From Rheum nobile (Eukaryota > Streptophyta > Magnoliopsida > Caryophyllales > Polygonaceae), in NCBI GenBank assembly GCA_027886185.1, contig WOAB01000110.1:496001-560000 (forward strand): DNA of 64,000 nucleotides. The letters are read 5' to 3'. The notes beneath the pieces are model-generated. The model did no database searches, was not told the origin of the DNA, and saw only the letters and a list, made by a program, of their open reading frames with translations. A program made the position numbers and the translations under genes. Position 1 is the stretch's first letter. Each line of letters starts with the position of its first letter. Positions 45,420-55,934 of this stretch are shown one piece after another.

Positions 45420-48407
45420 TCTGCTCTCTGTAGACGCTCAGCCACCTCCCGATCCTGAGCCGCGCGCTCATCCGCTTCCCGATCAGCCGCCGTCCTCAGA
45501 GATGAACCGACCCCACTCCCCTGACCTTCCTCGTGCATAGAATCCCGAAACAACTAGGATGCACGCGGTGGGGCGGGGGCCATCGGTGGAGCCTGATCAG
45601 TCAACTGGTGAAACCAACGTTCGACCAGCGCAACGAAATTTGTCGGCCTACTCATCGGCTCCAACATAAATCTGCGCATCTCACTAGAAACTAACTGACT
45701 CCGCTGTATTCATAACAATACGTATTAGCAAAAATAGAAGATAACAACAAGAACTGAAAAGTAAACAAATTTATCCTACCGCAAGAGTGTCGACAGGAGG
45801 AGGTGGATGGACATGCTCCGTCGGACGATCCTGTCTGGGGGACCTGGGATCCACAAGCACACGAGACACGTCGTCCAGCCAGTCCAAGTAGTCGTCAGTG
45901 ACATCCCAGAACGACGTCGCCAAATCCTGCACGTCCAGCTCGATGAGAGGTCTCAGATCGGCATCCCAACTCCTAAAAGGTCCGGCTGAAAGAGCACCTC
46001 GTACTTTTGCAGCTCGAATGGCCGGGCGCACTTGATGGGCCTAGGTGGCGCGAGTGGGATGCCCTGTACATATCCGAATTGCTTGAGGATGCGGTCAGGA
46101 AGATATGGCTCATGCGCATCAAGGCACTCCAGTATGCCTCAGAACCGCGAAGTGGCGTACAAGGGTGCATGAACGTCCAATCCGGGCCAAGGGGTCCACC
46201 GTATCTGAAAGTAATTAAGTAATATATAAATCATCGTATATGAAAAAATGTAAAAATAAATCGTTATAAATTACCTCCTCATATCGGATGCCGTCTAGGA
46301 TGCGGCGTATGGTGACCAATCGCTCCGGATCAACTCCCTGGGGCGCCTCGTTGCCATCTCTTATGGCTGCCCGAGCGTCTGCCATGGACTCCAGGTCCAT
46401 CACATGATGTCCTTGGAAATGGAAAAAGTATGCCCAAATCCTAGCCTGTAAAACAATAATTAAAATTAGTAATTAAAACAATAATATGTTATAAACGACT
46501 CAACAAAAAAACTTACCCTCAGAAGAAAACCACAACCGGCAATGCCCTGCGCCCCGCGACGGGAGGCATGTCACAGGTTCATGTACAGAACGGCCAGGAC
46601 ACCTGCTCCCCATGCATAGCAACCCGTGAGCTCATGATCAAACAGAAGCGCCATCCACTTGTGCTTCACGGCATTCGTCAACTTGTCCACCAGGACAGTC
46701 GTGCCGAGAAGTGTAAGCAAGTAGAACGACGCAATCAGTCTCTCGTCCCTCTCGGGAGCCTGCATCATAAGTGGCAGTTCCCTCAGGAGGTAAGCCAATG
46801 GAACTCCGCCATTTCTGTACCACCGTTGAATGTCGGTCAGCTGGATACCGAATGCAGTGGCAATGCGCTGCATAACCTCCCCGTCAGCCATCTCGGATGT
46901 CATGCACCTCCCGTCAATGGGCAGCCCGAGAATCTGATGCACATCGTGCAATGTGATCGTCATCTCCCCCCACGGGAAATGAAACGAGTTTGTCTCGGGG
47001 TGCCATCGCTCGACAAATGCCAAAATAAGGCAAGCGTTCATCCGCCCATACTCAAGTGACCCGAGAGCAGTGATGCCGTTGCGCTGTGCTATCCCCCACC
47101 ACGTATCTGGGCCCTCTACTGCGTGCTCCTCCAGAGTCCGATAGTGTGCCTTCCGGACATGTACCTTCAGAACCTTCCTCGTCTGAAATAAGAAATAAAT
47201 TTTAGGATATATTAATTGGGATAAATATTAAACAATAAAATATGTAATGGTATAAATAAAATACGTACAAAATCCTGCTCTGTCTGGCGGCGCCTAATCC
47301 CTCTAAGAGGAGCATCCTCGACAGCAGCATCCTCCACAGGAGTCCGTCCTCCATGCCCCCTCCCGCGTCCATGGCCGCGTCCGCGCCCGCGTCCCTAGCC
47401 GGAGCAGCAGTCGGCTCGACATCAGTCAGCTCCCATATCGCGAAGGCGATATGGGTCGTGTAGCTAGCAAGGAGGGTAGGTCTACGTGGCCTCCCGGCAT
47501 CCACGGAGCGGTGCCTAAAATAGGACCTGTTGCAATATCTGATGCAGCAGCTGGTGCGGTCTCCGATGCAGGAGCGGGAACCGAAATCGGCTCTGGAACG
47601 GGAGGGGGAGAGCCAACTGGAGATGCGTCATCCCTCCCCAAATCCTCGGTCGTCAAAATAGGATCATCCTCAACCGTCACAATGGGATCGAAAGACTCCA
47701 CATAATCCCGATCCATGTCCTCATCATCCGACGGGGAACCAGTAGTCGTGATGTGGACGTCCTCCATAACAACATCATCGTGGGCGAGTGATGAGGACGG
47801 CTGTGCGGCGTCTAAAATCTCGCTACTAACGAGTGTCGCGCGCTGACGTGTCGACTCAGTCACACCATGTCTCCGCCTCGAACGTCGCTTCGGCCTCTGA
47901 CGTCTCACCGACAACAAAGAAAAGAAATCTCGTACAGCCTAAAATTAAATATTATTAAAATTTATTATATTCATTTATTAATTTCCTAATAACAATTTTC
48001 ATTCAAATAACTAATTTTTCTATAATTTATTCTCACTGACAACGAAAAAAGAACTAATTATTATAATTTATTATATTTATAATGTAATCTAATTTATTCT
48101 AATTTGTTCTATTTTTTAAATTCTAATTTAATCTAATTTATTCTAATTTGTTCTATTTTTTCTTTTCATTCTATTTATACTAATTTATTCTAATTTATGC
48201 TAGATTGTTCTAATTTATTTTCTTTCATACACATTAGTTCAAATTTGTTCTATTTTTATAGAACTTGTTCTAATTCATCTGCTAATTTGTCAACAAAATC
48301 AAATTTCTAACCTAATTACAAATCAAAATATGAACTACAAATATGCACTATTAAAATTTAAAAATATATGAATTAGAAAAATTACATACCGTCTGGCTTC
48401 CCCACAT
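45420..48407 (-). pseudogene. Plant mobile domain (PMD, MAIN/MAIL-like) gene, multi-exon, damaged
   Basis: Minus-strand exons can be traced at 48407-48390, 47938-47269, 47182-46517, 46445-46275, 46204-45780 and 45703 to about 45420, all with GT-AG borders. The third encodes the PMD core (NACLILAFVERWHPETNSFHFP, then GEMTITLHDVHQILGLPIDG). Later exons hold RIWAYFFHFQGH and DRILKQFGYVQGIP, as in MAIN-like proteins and 'phosphatase 7 long form' relatives. Damage: TGA at 46571 and near 46150, a frameshift near 45995, two near 47300-47480, and TAG near 45547. PMD proteins include MAIN/MAIL1, which act in nuclear silencing and expression control, and many are transposon-borne. Which role applied here is unknown. 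Confidence 0.85.
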
Positions 48408-48446
48408 ACGCGTAAGTGGTGGCGTCTCGAGATCCTTCGCAACCAC

Positions 48447-49091
48447 TCACGGTGCAGTACTCGTGGTGTCGTCGACGGCAGAACTAGCTGGCATGCCTCG
48501 AACTCGTGCCCCAGCTCGTGTTCGGAATTCGCCCGGTAATATGATCCTGCGTCCCCTTCTGCGAAGTCTGCCTCCGCCCCGGTAAACCCCCACATCCTCC
48601 TCCACGCCACCATTCCCTTCGCCTCCACCGCCACCAACAGCCGCCACCTCCTCCGGGCCACCGCCTCCAACCACCGCCGCCGCCACCACAGGAATCGCGG
48701 GCTCCTCGTCGCCGGCCACCACAACGCCGCCAGAAACCTCCTCGTCGTCGGTCACCACCACAACGCCGCTGGCCTCCTCAACCACCACGTCGTCGCCGCC
48801 GCAAATCTCATCCACCGCCTCTCTGCACAACAACGAAGCGCCGGCGCCGCCAGCCTCCTCCACCGCCTCATCTGCTGGAGTGCCGCCAGCCTCCACCGGA
48901 TTCGCGCCTACCACCGGCCTCGGCCTCGGAATCTCGCCGCCATCGCCACCACCAAGGTCGCCGCCGCTGCTGTCCATTGTCGTCGCCGCCGCTGCTGTGT
49001 CGGAAACTGGGGTCGTCGTCAAAGGGGAGAGAAAAGAAAGAAAGAAAGAAAGAAAGGAGAGAAGAAGACGATGCGCCTCGCGCGCTGGCAT
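48447..49091 (-). CDS. GC-rich acidic/Gly-rich frame upstream of the PMD gene
   Basis: A 214-codon frame starts at ATG 49091 with a basic then hydrophobic N-terminus (LLLSFLSFFLSFLSP) and continues in Gly/Glu/Val-rich low-complexity sequence to a TGA near 48447. A consensus donor (gtgagtgg) overlaps that stop, so it may be a first exon of the PMD transcript. GC content is far above the surroundings. It has no recognisable domain. Confidence 0.35.
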   Translation of the reverse strand: MPAREAHRLLLSFLSFFLSFLSPLTTTPVSDTAAAATTMDSSGGDLGGGDGGEIPRPRPVVGANPVEAGGTPADEAVEEAGGAGASLLCREAVDEICGGDDVVVEEASGVVVVTDDEEVSGGVVVAGDEEPAIPVVAAAVVGGGGPEEVAAVGGGGGEGNGGVEEDVGVYRGGGRLRRRGRRIILPGEFRTRAGARVRGMPASSAVDDTTSTAP

Positions 49092-49370
49092 TTACCCTAA
49101 GGGTATGCGCCAGCGTGAGGCGCATGAGGAGCCTTATATGGGCGCGTCATCAGATGGGCCTTTAACAGGCCTATTTGGTATACGCCAGATGATGGCGTAT
49201 GATGAGCCTTATTTTGGCGCATTAACAGATGGGCCTTTAACAGGCCCATCGCTTGAGACGCCATATAAAGGCGTGTTGATGCACACCTTATTATGGCGTG
49301 CAAATTTTATCACTTTTTGCCAAAAAAATACCCGTGAGCCTACACGCTCAATTATGACGCACCAAAGTAC
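49085..49370. repeat. Right subterminal array of CGCCA/TGGCG dyads
   Basis: gcgccagcgtgaggcgca, acgccagatgatggcgtatg, gacgccatataaaggcgtg and caccttattatggcgtgc repeat here. The block gatgggcctttaacaggcc occurs twice (about 49152 and 49228). It mirrors the left end. Confidence 0.75.
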
Positions 49371-49540
49371 GTGTGTTAAATTAAAATATTGCGTGTATAT
49401 AGGGTCTGTCTTTATTACTGAGTATTTTATGTAATTGTACCTTTTTGTGTAACGTGCTTGCATTACATCTTTCATGTTAATTTTTCCAACTACCGAATTT
49501 ATCAACCTGTGCATTTACCAGAAGTGCTTAATACTTTTAA

Positions 49541-49722
49541 GGTTTTTTCTAGTGTGTGCCCATGGGCACACTCTAAGAACTTTTTTTTGACAATTATTTG
49601 ATTAGTCATTAGTTTAATGTTGTTTGCTAAGGGTTTATCAATTCTCTATTAAAAAATATTTTAAAGATAAATTTTCTATTTAAGTTTATTAGCATGTGCC
49701 CATGAACACACTAGAAAAACCG
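49541..49722. mobile_element. MITE with tgtgcccatgggcaca end palindromes, copy 2
   Basis: The element runs from ggttttttctagtgtgtgcc to tagaaaaaccg, with cccatgggcaca near the left end and tgtgcccatgaacaca near the right. It matches the reverse complement of 31335-31510 along its length. Confidence 0.7.
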
Positions 49723-50317
49723 TACTTTTAATTCTCCTCAAGTTGCCCTGCCTTACATAACCTCTAACCCATAAACTCAAAAACTGTCAAATCCACTCAA
49801 ACAGAAAAACCCACCATCCCACTTAATTTAAAGTATCATTATATTTTTACTTTCAAATATTAATTATATAGTATAATATAAAAATATAAAATTGTAAAAA
49901 AAATGCAATATGAATGATTGATTGATTGGCATTGGATTCGGAACATTAGCCAATAATTTACCCCCCTGAAATGATTCAAAACAAGGTAAAAAACCAGAAA
50001 CAGCCGAAATTCGGTAATGATTAACTTGAACAGGCATCTGATATTAGTAGATGGGATACAGTGAGAATACTATTTGGTGATTTCTGATCTCAATTCTTGA
50101 GAAATCCCCCAAATTAACAGAAAATTAATTAACAGAGGTAAATCGAAGTGAAGCTGACAATCCTTCAAAACCCTGAAGCCAGCAACACAATTAATCCATC
50201 TACCTCCATTCTCCTCCTAACTATACTCTTTTAATCTCGCTTAGGGAAAAAAGAACATCAATTTTACATAATTCAGCACATAACAAGCTAAAAAAAAAAA
50301 CACAAAACCCGAATCCG
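49723..50317. other. 3' flank of the ATL gene
   Basis: AT-rich, probably including the ATL 3' untranslated region. No other feature was recognised. Confidence 0.4.
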
Positions 50318-50872
50318 TCATACCGGGTTCGGGTCGACCCGGATTGGGAGGCGGCAGAGGGGGCAATTGGAGTGGCCGGAGAGCCACGTGTCGACGCAAG
50401 TGGAGTGGTAGCGGTGGGAGCACCCCGGCAACACCTTCACCTTGTCGCCGTCCTCGAAGGCGCCGAGGCAAATACAGCACTCGATGTCGTGGATCTTGCC
50501 GTCGATGACGTCAGCCTCCACGTGGAGGGTGATTGGGAGGCTGTTGATGACGGCGAAGTCGAGCCCCTTGGGAGAGTTGGCGCAGGGGTGTAGGTGGTGG
50601 GGCCGGGAGATTGGGAGGCTGGTTTGGGCGGCGGAGGTGGGGCGGCGGAGGCGGAAGAACCACCGTGCGTAGAGGAGGAGGAGGGTGGCGAGGAGGACGA
50701 CGGCGAAGAGGATGAAGAGGTAGAGGAGAGTGTGGCCGTGGATTTGGAAGTTGTGGTCGTCGAATTCGTTGTAGTGCCAGTGGAGCAGCCGCCCACCGCC
50801 GTCTTCTAGGGGCGACGTGGGCTCGTGGAGGTGGCTGAGGAGGCGGCGGGAGTGGAGCGCGGTGGTTGACAT
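50318..50872 (-). CDS. ATL-type RING-H2 E3 ubiquitin ligase, intronless
   Basis: A single 184-codon exon starts at ATG 50872, as is usual for ATL genes. A Ser/His-rich N-terminus with HWHYNEFDD leads to one membrane segment (about residues 46-70, LLYLFILFAVVLLATLLLLY), then the ATL hallmark GLD (SPKGLDFAVINSLP, about 101-114). The RING-H2 finger follows (CCICLGAF ... LPGCSHRYHSTCVDTW ... NCPLCRLP, about 132-175). All eight zinc ligands and the Trp of the ATL type are present. The protein would sit in a membrane and pass ubiquitin from an E2 to unknown targets. The HWHY-containing N-terminus recalls the ATL66/67 group, but that assignment is only tentative. The coding part is GC-rich compared with its AT-rich flanks, which produces long frames on the other strand. 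Confidence 0.93.
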   Translation of the reverse strand: MSTTALHSRRLLSHLHEPTSPLEDGGGRLLHWHYNEFDDHNFQIHGHTLLYLFILFAVVLLATLLLLYARWFFRLRRPTSAAQTSLPISRPHHLHPCANSPKGLDFAVINSLPITLHVEADVIDGKIHDIECCICLGAFEDGDKVKVLPGCSHRYHSTCVDTWLSGHSNCPLCRLPIRVDPNPV

Positions 50873-50958
50873 GGTGGTGGTGGTGGTGGTTAATTGATTG
50901 TAGTGGAGAGTGGAGTTGAGAAGAATGGGGGAGTTGGAAATGTTGGAGGAAATGTGTG

Positions 50959-51020
50959 ATTTATAATAGTTGCCACGTCGGATTCAACAATGGAAATGGT
51001 TTGTCTCTTGAGAGTGACGT
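50959..51020 (-). promoter_or_regulatory. ATL gene promoter: TATA box and ACGTGG elements
   Basis: On the minus strand tattataaatc (50969-50959) is a TATA box about 90 bp upstream of the ATG. GACGTGGC (50979-50972) is an ABRE/G-box-like element, and a second ACGTGG-type motif (plus strand) lies near 51016. ABA or stress control is possible but not shown. Confidence 0.55.
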
Positions 51021-51059
51021 GGGTGACTGTTTATAAGCGTATGGGTTTATAAAGTGGAG

Positions 51060-52282
51060 AGATTTATGTAATTTTCTTAGTTTTGATTTTGTAATCTTTC
51101 TAATCAAGGTGTGAACAATGATGTTGTGCTAGATAGACTGATATAGCCTATACCTTTGTACTTTCAAATTTGAACAAACATAAAAGAATCATGATATACT
51201 ATACGGAGTAATAACAATGTTTGTTTTTTAGTTTAAGCTTAGGTAATCCTGCTCGAAAACGGGGTCCCACGTTAAACAGAATACGTGAACGTTGTGAGAC
51301 CTTACACCATTGCGTCAATCCATTGAGTTATAATATTTGCTTTTTGTATATAAAGGAAAACAATCAGGATGAACATGTCTCACGAAGTTAGTAGGAAGTT
51401 ATTTAAAGTCCTCCATTCGAATGAGGCGAAACAATAAGTGATCATCAGAGATTCCAACAAGAAGGATTGTATGCAACTGCTAGCTGCTCGGCCCTACCAT
51501 AGTAGAAAGTTGGAAATATGTTGGATATAAGTCTCCTGAAATTTAGCAAATCCGTTGTATATCCCCAAATGATAATTCAATTTTCCATGGACAATTTCAT
51601 TTCCATATAAGGGTGTTAATAACACGTAGATTATCACCATCGGTCAATTTCTAGTTTTATTATGCACATATTTTTACATGCTAAAAATCTTTTCATGAGT
51701 CTAATTACTTTTGCAACCAATATCGAAGATGATGCACAAGATCTAGCGTTCATGGTAACACATCAGCATTGGAGTCTTGAATGATAAATCCAAATAAGCA
51801 ATTTCCATCTTCGTTTATGAACCGTCAAAAATAATTTCAAAGAAGGATGATTCGGGTCTTGACAAGAAATACATTTGGATATTGTCCATGTAGTGTATTG
51901 TGGTTATTACCATATGTATCATCCAGATCATCGTCATCAATAAATAATCTTCTTAGTAAGTTTACGTTGCGTCTCTAGTAAAGTGAATGACGTCTATGTT
52001 TCTATTGGACGATAAGTCTTCCGTTGTCTAATTCGTGTAGTATCAATTACCATATATTCCACCATATAGTGATACGTTATAAATGATTGAAAGTACAAGA
52101 TACACAACTTTGATACAATATAGTTATTAATGTCAACATTATTGGTATGAGTTATTTTTTAGTTGTTAATTACTAATGATTTTATATTAATTAATTTGAT
52201 TTTAGAAGGCAATAATTGTTTGTGGAAGATCAGTAATTTTAATTTTGACATATTAAATTTGTAGTGATAATAAACAAGCTTA
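51060..52282. other. AT-rich intergenic region upstream of the ATL gene
   Basis: No recognisable gene or element. Confidence 0.4.
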
Positions 52283-52499
52283 GGGCTTGTTCGGCAACAT
52301 TGTTATGATAGATTATAATATTTTAAAAGAGATAATTGATGTTTGGTGTCAAATATAGATATTTTTTTTTTTTTTTACTTTTTACATGAGGTCTCATCAT
52401 TCCAGATTCTTCCCATTACTCATCACATCCCCCAATACATAATCTATTTTTAAAAATAAATAAATTATAATGAATAATGTGTGATTGCTGAACGGACCC
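52283..52499. mobile_element. Tourist-like MITE
   Basis: TTA flanks (52280-52282 and 52500-52502). Ends gggcttgttcggcaacattg and, inverted, gggtccgttcagcaatcaca. 217 bp. Confidence 0.8.
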
Positions 52500-53078
52500 T
52501 TAATTAAAGGCAAACGTACGTTGACGTTTATTTGTTGGTCGTATATATAACATGTTATTTGATGTAACGAGAATTTCAACTTTTTAATTTTTGAAAGTGG
52601 AAATTTCGTTATTGAAAATCAAGATCTACTAGTACACATTTAGAAACATCTTCTGAAAGAAAAAGGAGTGGAAGAGCGTTTTGCAAGAAGCTACAGTATT
52701 CTTTTAGCATAGATGTTTCTAAAATATAAATATTTTTTTATTAAAAAAATGCACATATATAATATATATAAAAAAAAGATAAGTATATATATATAGCCCT
52801 CCTTGGCCCTTGCCCAACATCCCCATCAAATAAAGGCCTTTTGAGGGATGGGAAATTCTTGTACCATATAAAGAAAAATGAAGTGGAAGTGGTTCACACA
52901 AATCATTTGCACTATGTGCATATATTAGTGTCATCACCAAATATTTTCTCACCACTACTAAGCAACTTAAATTCAATATTCCCTTATTAATAAAACAACT
53001 TCTCCGTATCAGATTTTATTCTTTAGTTGTTAAAGAACCTTGTTTCAGAAAGATATTGTTTGATATATGTATTATTTA

Positions 53079-53400
53079 GGTTTCGTTCGGCAAAGTTTTT
53101 TTTGAGATTAACGAAGTTTGATTTTTTTTTTAATCTAGTTAATGAGTGTTCGGTAAAAAAATGTCAATCTAGCTTAGGAAGTTTATAGTAAATTAATATA
53201 GCTTAATTTTTTTATTTTTTTAATGTGACCCCCTAGATTGTTGAAGATTAACAAGCTGAAATTTATATTTATCTCATTTCAGCTTGTAATGCCGAACACC
53301 AACTATATTTTGTAAATAATTAAACTAATAAATTCAGCTCAAACTTCAGCTATTCATTCAGCTACAGCTTCCATTTCAACTAGATTTACCAAACAGAGCC
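53079..53400. mobile_element. Tourist-like MITE, family A copy 2
   Basis: TTA flanks (53076-53078 and 53401-53403). It matches the copy at 37794-38380 but lacks its inner insertion. Confidence 0.8.
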
Positions 53401-53403
53401 TTA

Positions 53404-54060
53404 GTTAGAGAGATTTATATTTAAAAAAATGGGTTTATGGATCTCTTCTTAGGGTAACAATTTCTTCAATTATAACTCTTGACCTACCCTAAGGCAAAGG
53501 ATTTTTCGTATATATACACCATGATATTAGAGATAATAACTTATCTACAAAACTAATATAAAGAAATCCTGTTCAAAACTTCTCCAATTTAAAAAAATCA
53601 ATCACTCCACAACTTTGTTCTTTTCCTCTTTTTTAGTTAGTTGCGTTAAATATCTTAACGTTTATCCCTCGTTTGGTTCATGATATATTTTCCAGGAAGT
53701 ATAACTAGAGTAAGTACTTACTCTAAAAGTAGTTTAATTTCATGTGTTTGGTTCAGAAAAAAATATCAGGAATTTATTTTCAAGGGAAATGCAATTAGTC
53801 CAAATTATGGAAATTGTACTTACCTTGAAATGGTACGTAAGATTCACTTCCTACGTATTTAAATAATGAAAGTTTTAATTCCCACAATTATACAAAATAC
53901 ATTAATTTGAACCAAACAAGATTTCTTGTATTCCGGTAATTTACAATTTATGGGAAGTAACTAAGTTTTCAGGAACTTAAATTCCCACGTTATTACAGTG
54001 AAACTATGTTTAATGAGATTTTAGTGATATATTCTCTTATTTTTTAAATTATTTTAAGAC
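53404..54060. other. AT-rich intergenic sequence
   Basis: A loose inverted pair (cgtttggttca near 53671 and tgaaccaaac near 53910) may be a decayed MITE. Nothing else was recognised. Confidence 0.35.
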
Positions 54061-54585
54061 AAATTTCTGTTGGTGCCCCTGAGTTTAAGGTTATTGTTGT
54101 TGGTGTCCTACGATTAAGTTTTTTCCGGTTGGTATCCCTAAGATTTTGGTTTGTTTGCTTCGTAACTAAACTTTTTCATATTTCCAGCATTCCAGTTCAA
54201 ATTGATTAAATCTGAGTACATCATTGTGTTCCTCGCTCTCAAATTAGTAAGATTTGACTCCTAAAATACCCAAATTCATGTCCAAACCATGTCGATTTGA
54301 ATTCCGAAGCAACAACATGTTTCTGACCTTAAGAATTCAAATCAGAATGGTCCGAGTATGGATTTGCTTGTTTTAGGAGTCGAATCCTACTAAGTTGAGG
54401 AAAATAAACATAATGATGAGCTTGAATTTGATCAATTCGAACCGAAAGGATACAGGTATGAAAAATTGCGGTCACAAAGCGAACAAACCAAAATCTTAGG
54501 GGTACCAACCGGAAAAAAAAACTTAATTGTGGGATACCAACAGGAATAACCCTAAACTCAGGAACACCAATAAAAATTCCCCTCA
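54061..54585. mobile_element. Fold-back element with arms of about 245 bp
   Basis: The left arm (54061-54303) and right arm (54334-54585) are imperfect reverse complements over their full length, for example ccggttggtatccctaagat against atcttaggggtaccaaccgg. The loop is about 30 bp. There is no coding content and no clear TSD. Confidence 0.85.
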
Positions 54586-54793
54586 TTTAAAATTATCAAA
54601 TATGTTACTTTATATTGACGAAGTTAATTTACATCTTTTGAATCGGTATGTTGTGGATATTATCTTAAATCTCACATTATCGGATAAAATCCATCAATTT
54701 AAAAGGATGTGTTAACTTGTGTATTAACTTTATAAATATAAAAATAACATGTTTCAAATTTAAAATAATTTAAGAAATTAAATAAGAGTATAC

Positions 54794-54909
54794 GGGTTCG
54801 TTTGGATTCCTATTTTAATACATTAAAATATATTATTTTATATTGAATTAATGATTTAATACAAAATAATATATTTTAATAAATTATCTTGAGGAATCCA
54901 AACAAACCC
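54794..54909. mobile_element. Short palindromic MITE
   Basis: gggttcgtttggattcct at the left and aggaatccaaacaaaccc at the right enclose an AT-rich near-palindrome of 116 bp. Flanked by tac on both sides. Confidence 0.75.
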
Positions 54910-55103
54910 TACATTACTAAAAGTTTCATTAAACATAATTACATAATACTATCCCTAATTTGAAATATTGGGATATTTAGTGAAGCTCGGATACTTCACG
55001 GTAGAGTATTTGAAGAAATTATTACTCTAACGAAGTTTGATTTGATGTAAATGAAATGATCATCCTCCTTAAATAAATAGTACATGTTTTTCTCTCTCTT
55101 GTA

Positions 55104-55362
55104 CTCCTTCTGTCCCATAATGTTCTTCCTATTTTGACTGAACACATTTGTCGAGACGAATTTTGTATCGTTAATATATCTAATTATATATTAATAAAAA
55201 TTATAATTTTTTGATATTATCAAAGTATTCATTGAGACGAATCAAACAAGACCCTACATGACTATGTTTTTTCTTATATATTGAAAGAAATCTTAAAAAT
55301 TATCTTCAACTATGAATAGTGTACAAAAAACAAACAGGAAGAACATTATGGGACGAAGGGAG
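55104..55362. mobile_element. Stowaway-like MITE, copy 1
   Basis: TA flanks. Ends ctccttctgtcccataatgt and, inverted, ctcccttcgtcccataatgt. The interior resembles the copy at 60016-60267 (for example ttattgagacgaatcaaa against ttattgagacaaattaaa). Tc1/Mariner derivative. Confidence 0.88.
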
Positions 55363-55434
55363 TATTTCAGATCTAGTAGTTTCGAAGACATCAAATCGAT
55401 GCCCAAAAGCAGAAGGCCAACTATAGTGCTATTA

Positions 55435-55827
55435 GACCACCCACAATGGTGGGTTTTAGCATTAAAATATAGTAAGTTTTTTAGCTATAGTGTACTTTTG
55501 CTAAAAAATCTTCTCTATGGTTTCTTACTAAGAAACTGCTAAAAAACTCATTCAAGGTGAAAAGTTGGATTTTACAGTTATTTTAGTCATTTTCAGCTCA
55601 AATTTAGTTTTGTTTGTTTTAAAAAATATATCCAATACTCATAATTAATTTTTATCTATTCATAGACACCCATTTTGATATGTTTTTTATAAAATTTATA
55701 GAGTGAACAAATTTGGGTTAAAAAATTATGAGTATGAAAAAAAGAATTTTTTAGATGATGTGACAGAGAGAAAAAGTTAAAAAGTTAGCTAAAAAACTTG
55801 TTAAAAAACCAACCATTGTGCATGCTC
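55435..55827. mobile_element. Tourist-like MITE, 393 bp
   Basis: TTA flanks (55432-55434 and 55828-55830). Ends gaccacccacaatggtgggt and, inverted, gagcatgcacaatggttggt. Confidence 0.78.
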
Positions 55828-55934
55828 TTATTACACATAACTAAAAGCATACGCTGCACATGGATATGTCGAGGGTTTTCATAATATCAATTATCAAACT
55901 TGCAATCGCAACTACAAAATATATATATTTAATC

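Larger units (their letters stand above)
38500..49410 (+). mobile_element. Large composite Mutator-like element (MULE-OTU with B3 and PMD genes), 10.9 kb
   Basis: tttattaccgag (38488-38499) and tttattactgag (49411-49422) flank the element, an 11-of-12 direct repeat. The ends share an inverted block containing tatatacacgca, and both subterminal regions are dense in CGCCA/TGGCG dyads. Inside are a MULE transposase-OTU gene (+), a B3 gene (+), two tandem arrays and a PMD gene (-). MULEs typically make 8-11 bp TSDs and can carry extra genes. The boundaries are inferred from the flanking repeat and weak TIRs. Reading the three genes as one mobile unit is an inference. Confidence 0.7.

Noticed and set aside
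38500..49370. CRISPR-like array from the repeated CGCCA/TGGCG dyads
   Set aside because: Repeats are short, imperfect and irregularly spaced in a plant nuclear sequence. They are better seen as transposon end motifs.
50372..50809. Several long frames opposite the ATL gene
   Set aside because: They are complements of a GC-rich exon, are low in complexity and contain no domain. The minus-strand RING-H2 frame explains the region.
53671..53930. Possible MITE between cgtttggttca and tgaaccaaac
   Set aside because: Inverted similarity is limited to about 11 bp and no duplication was found at the edges.
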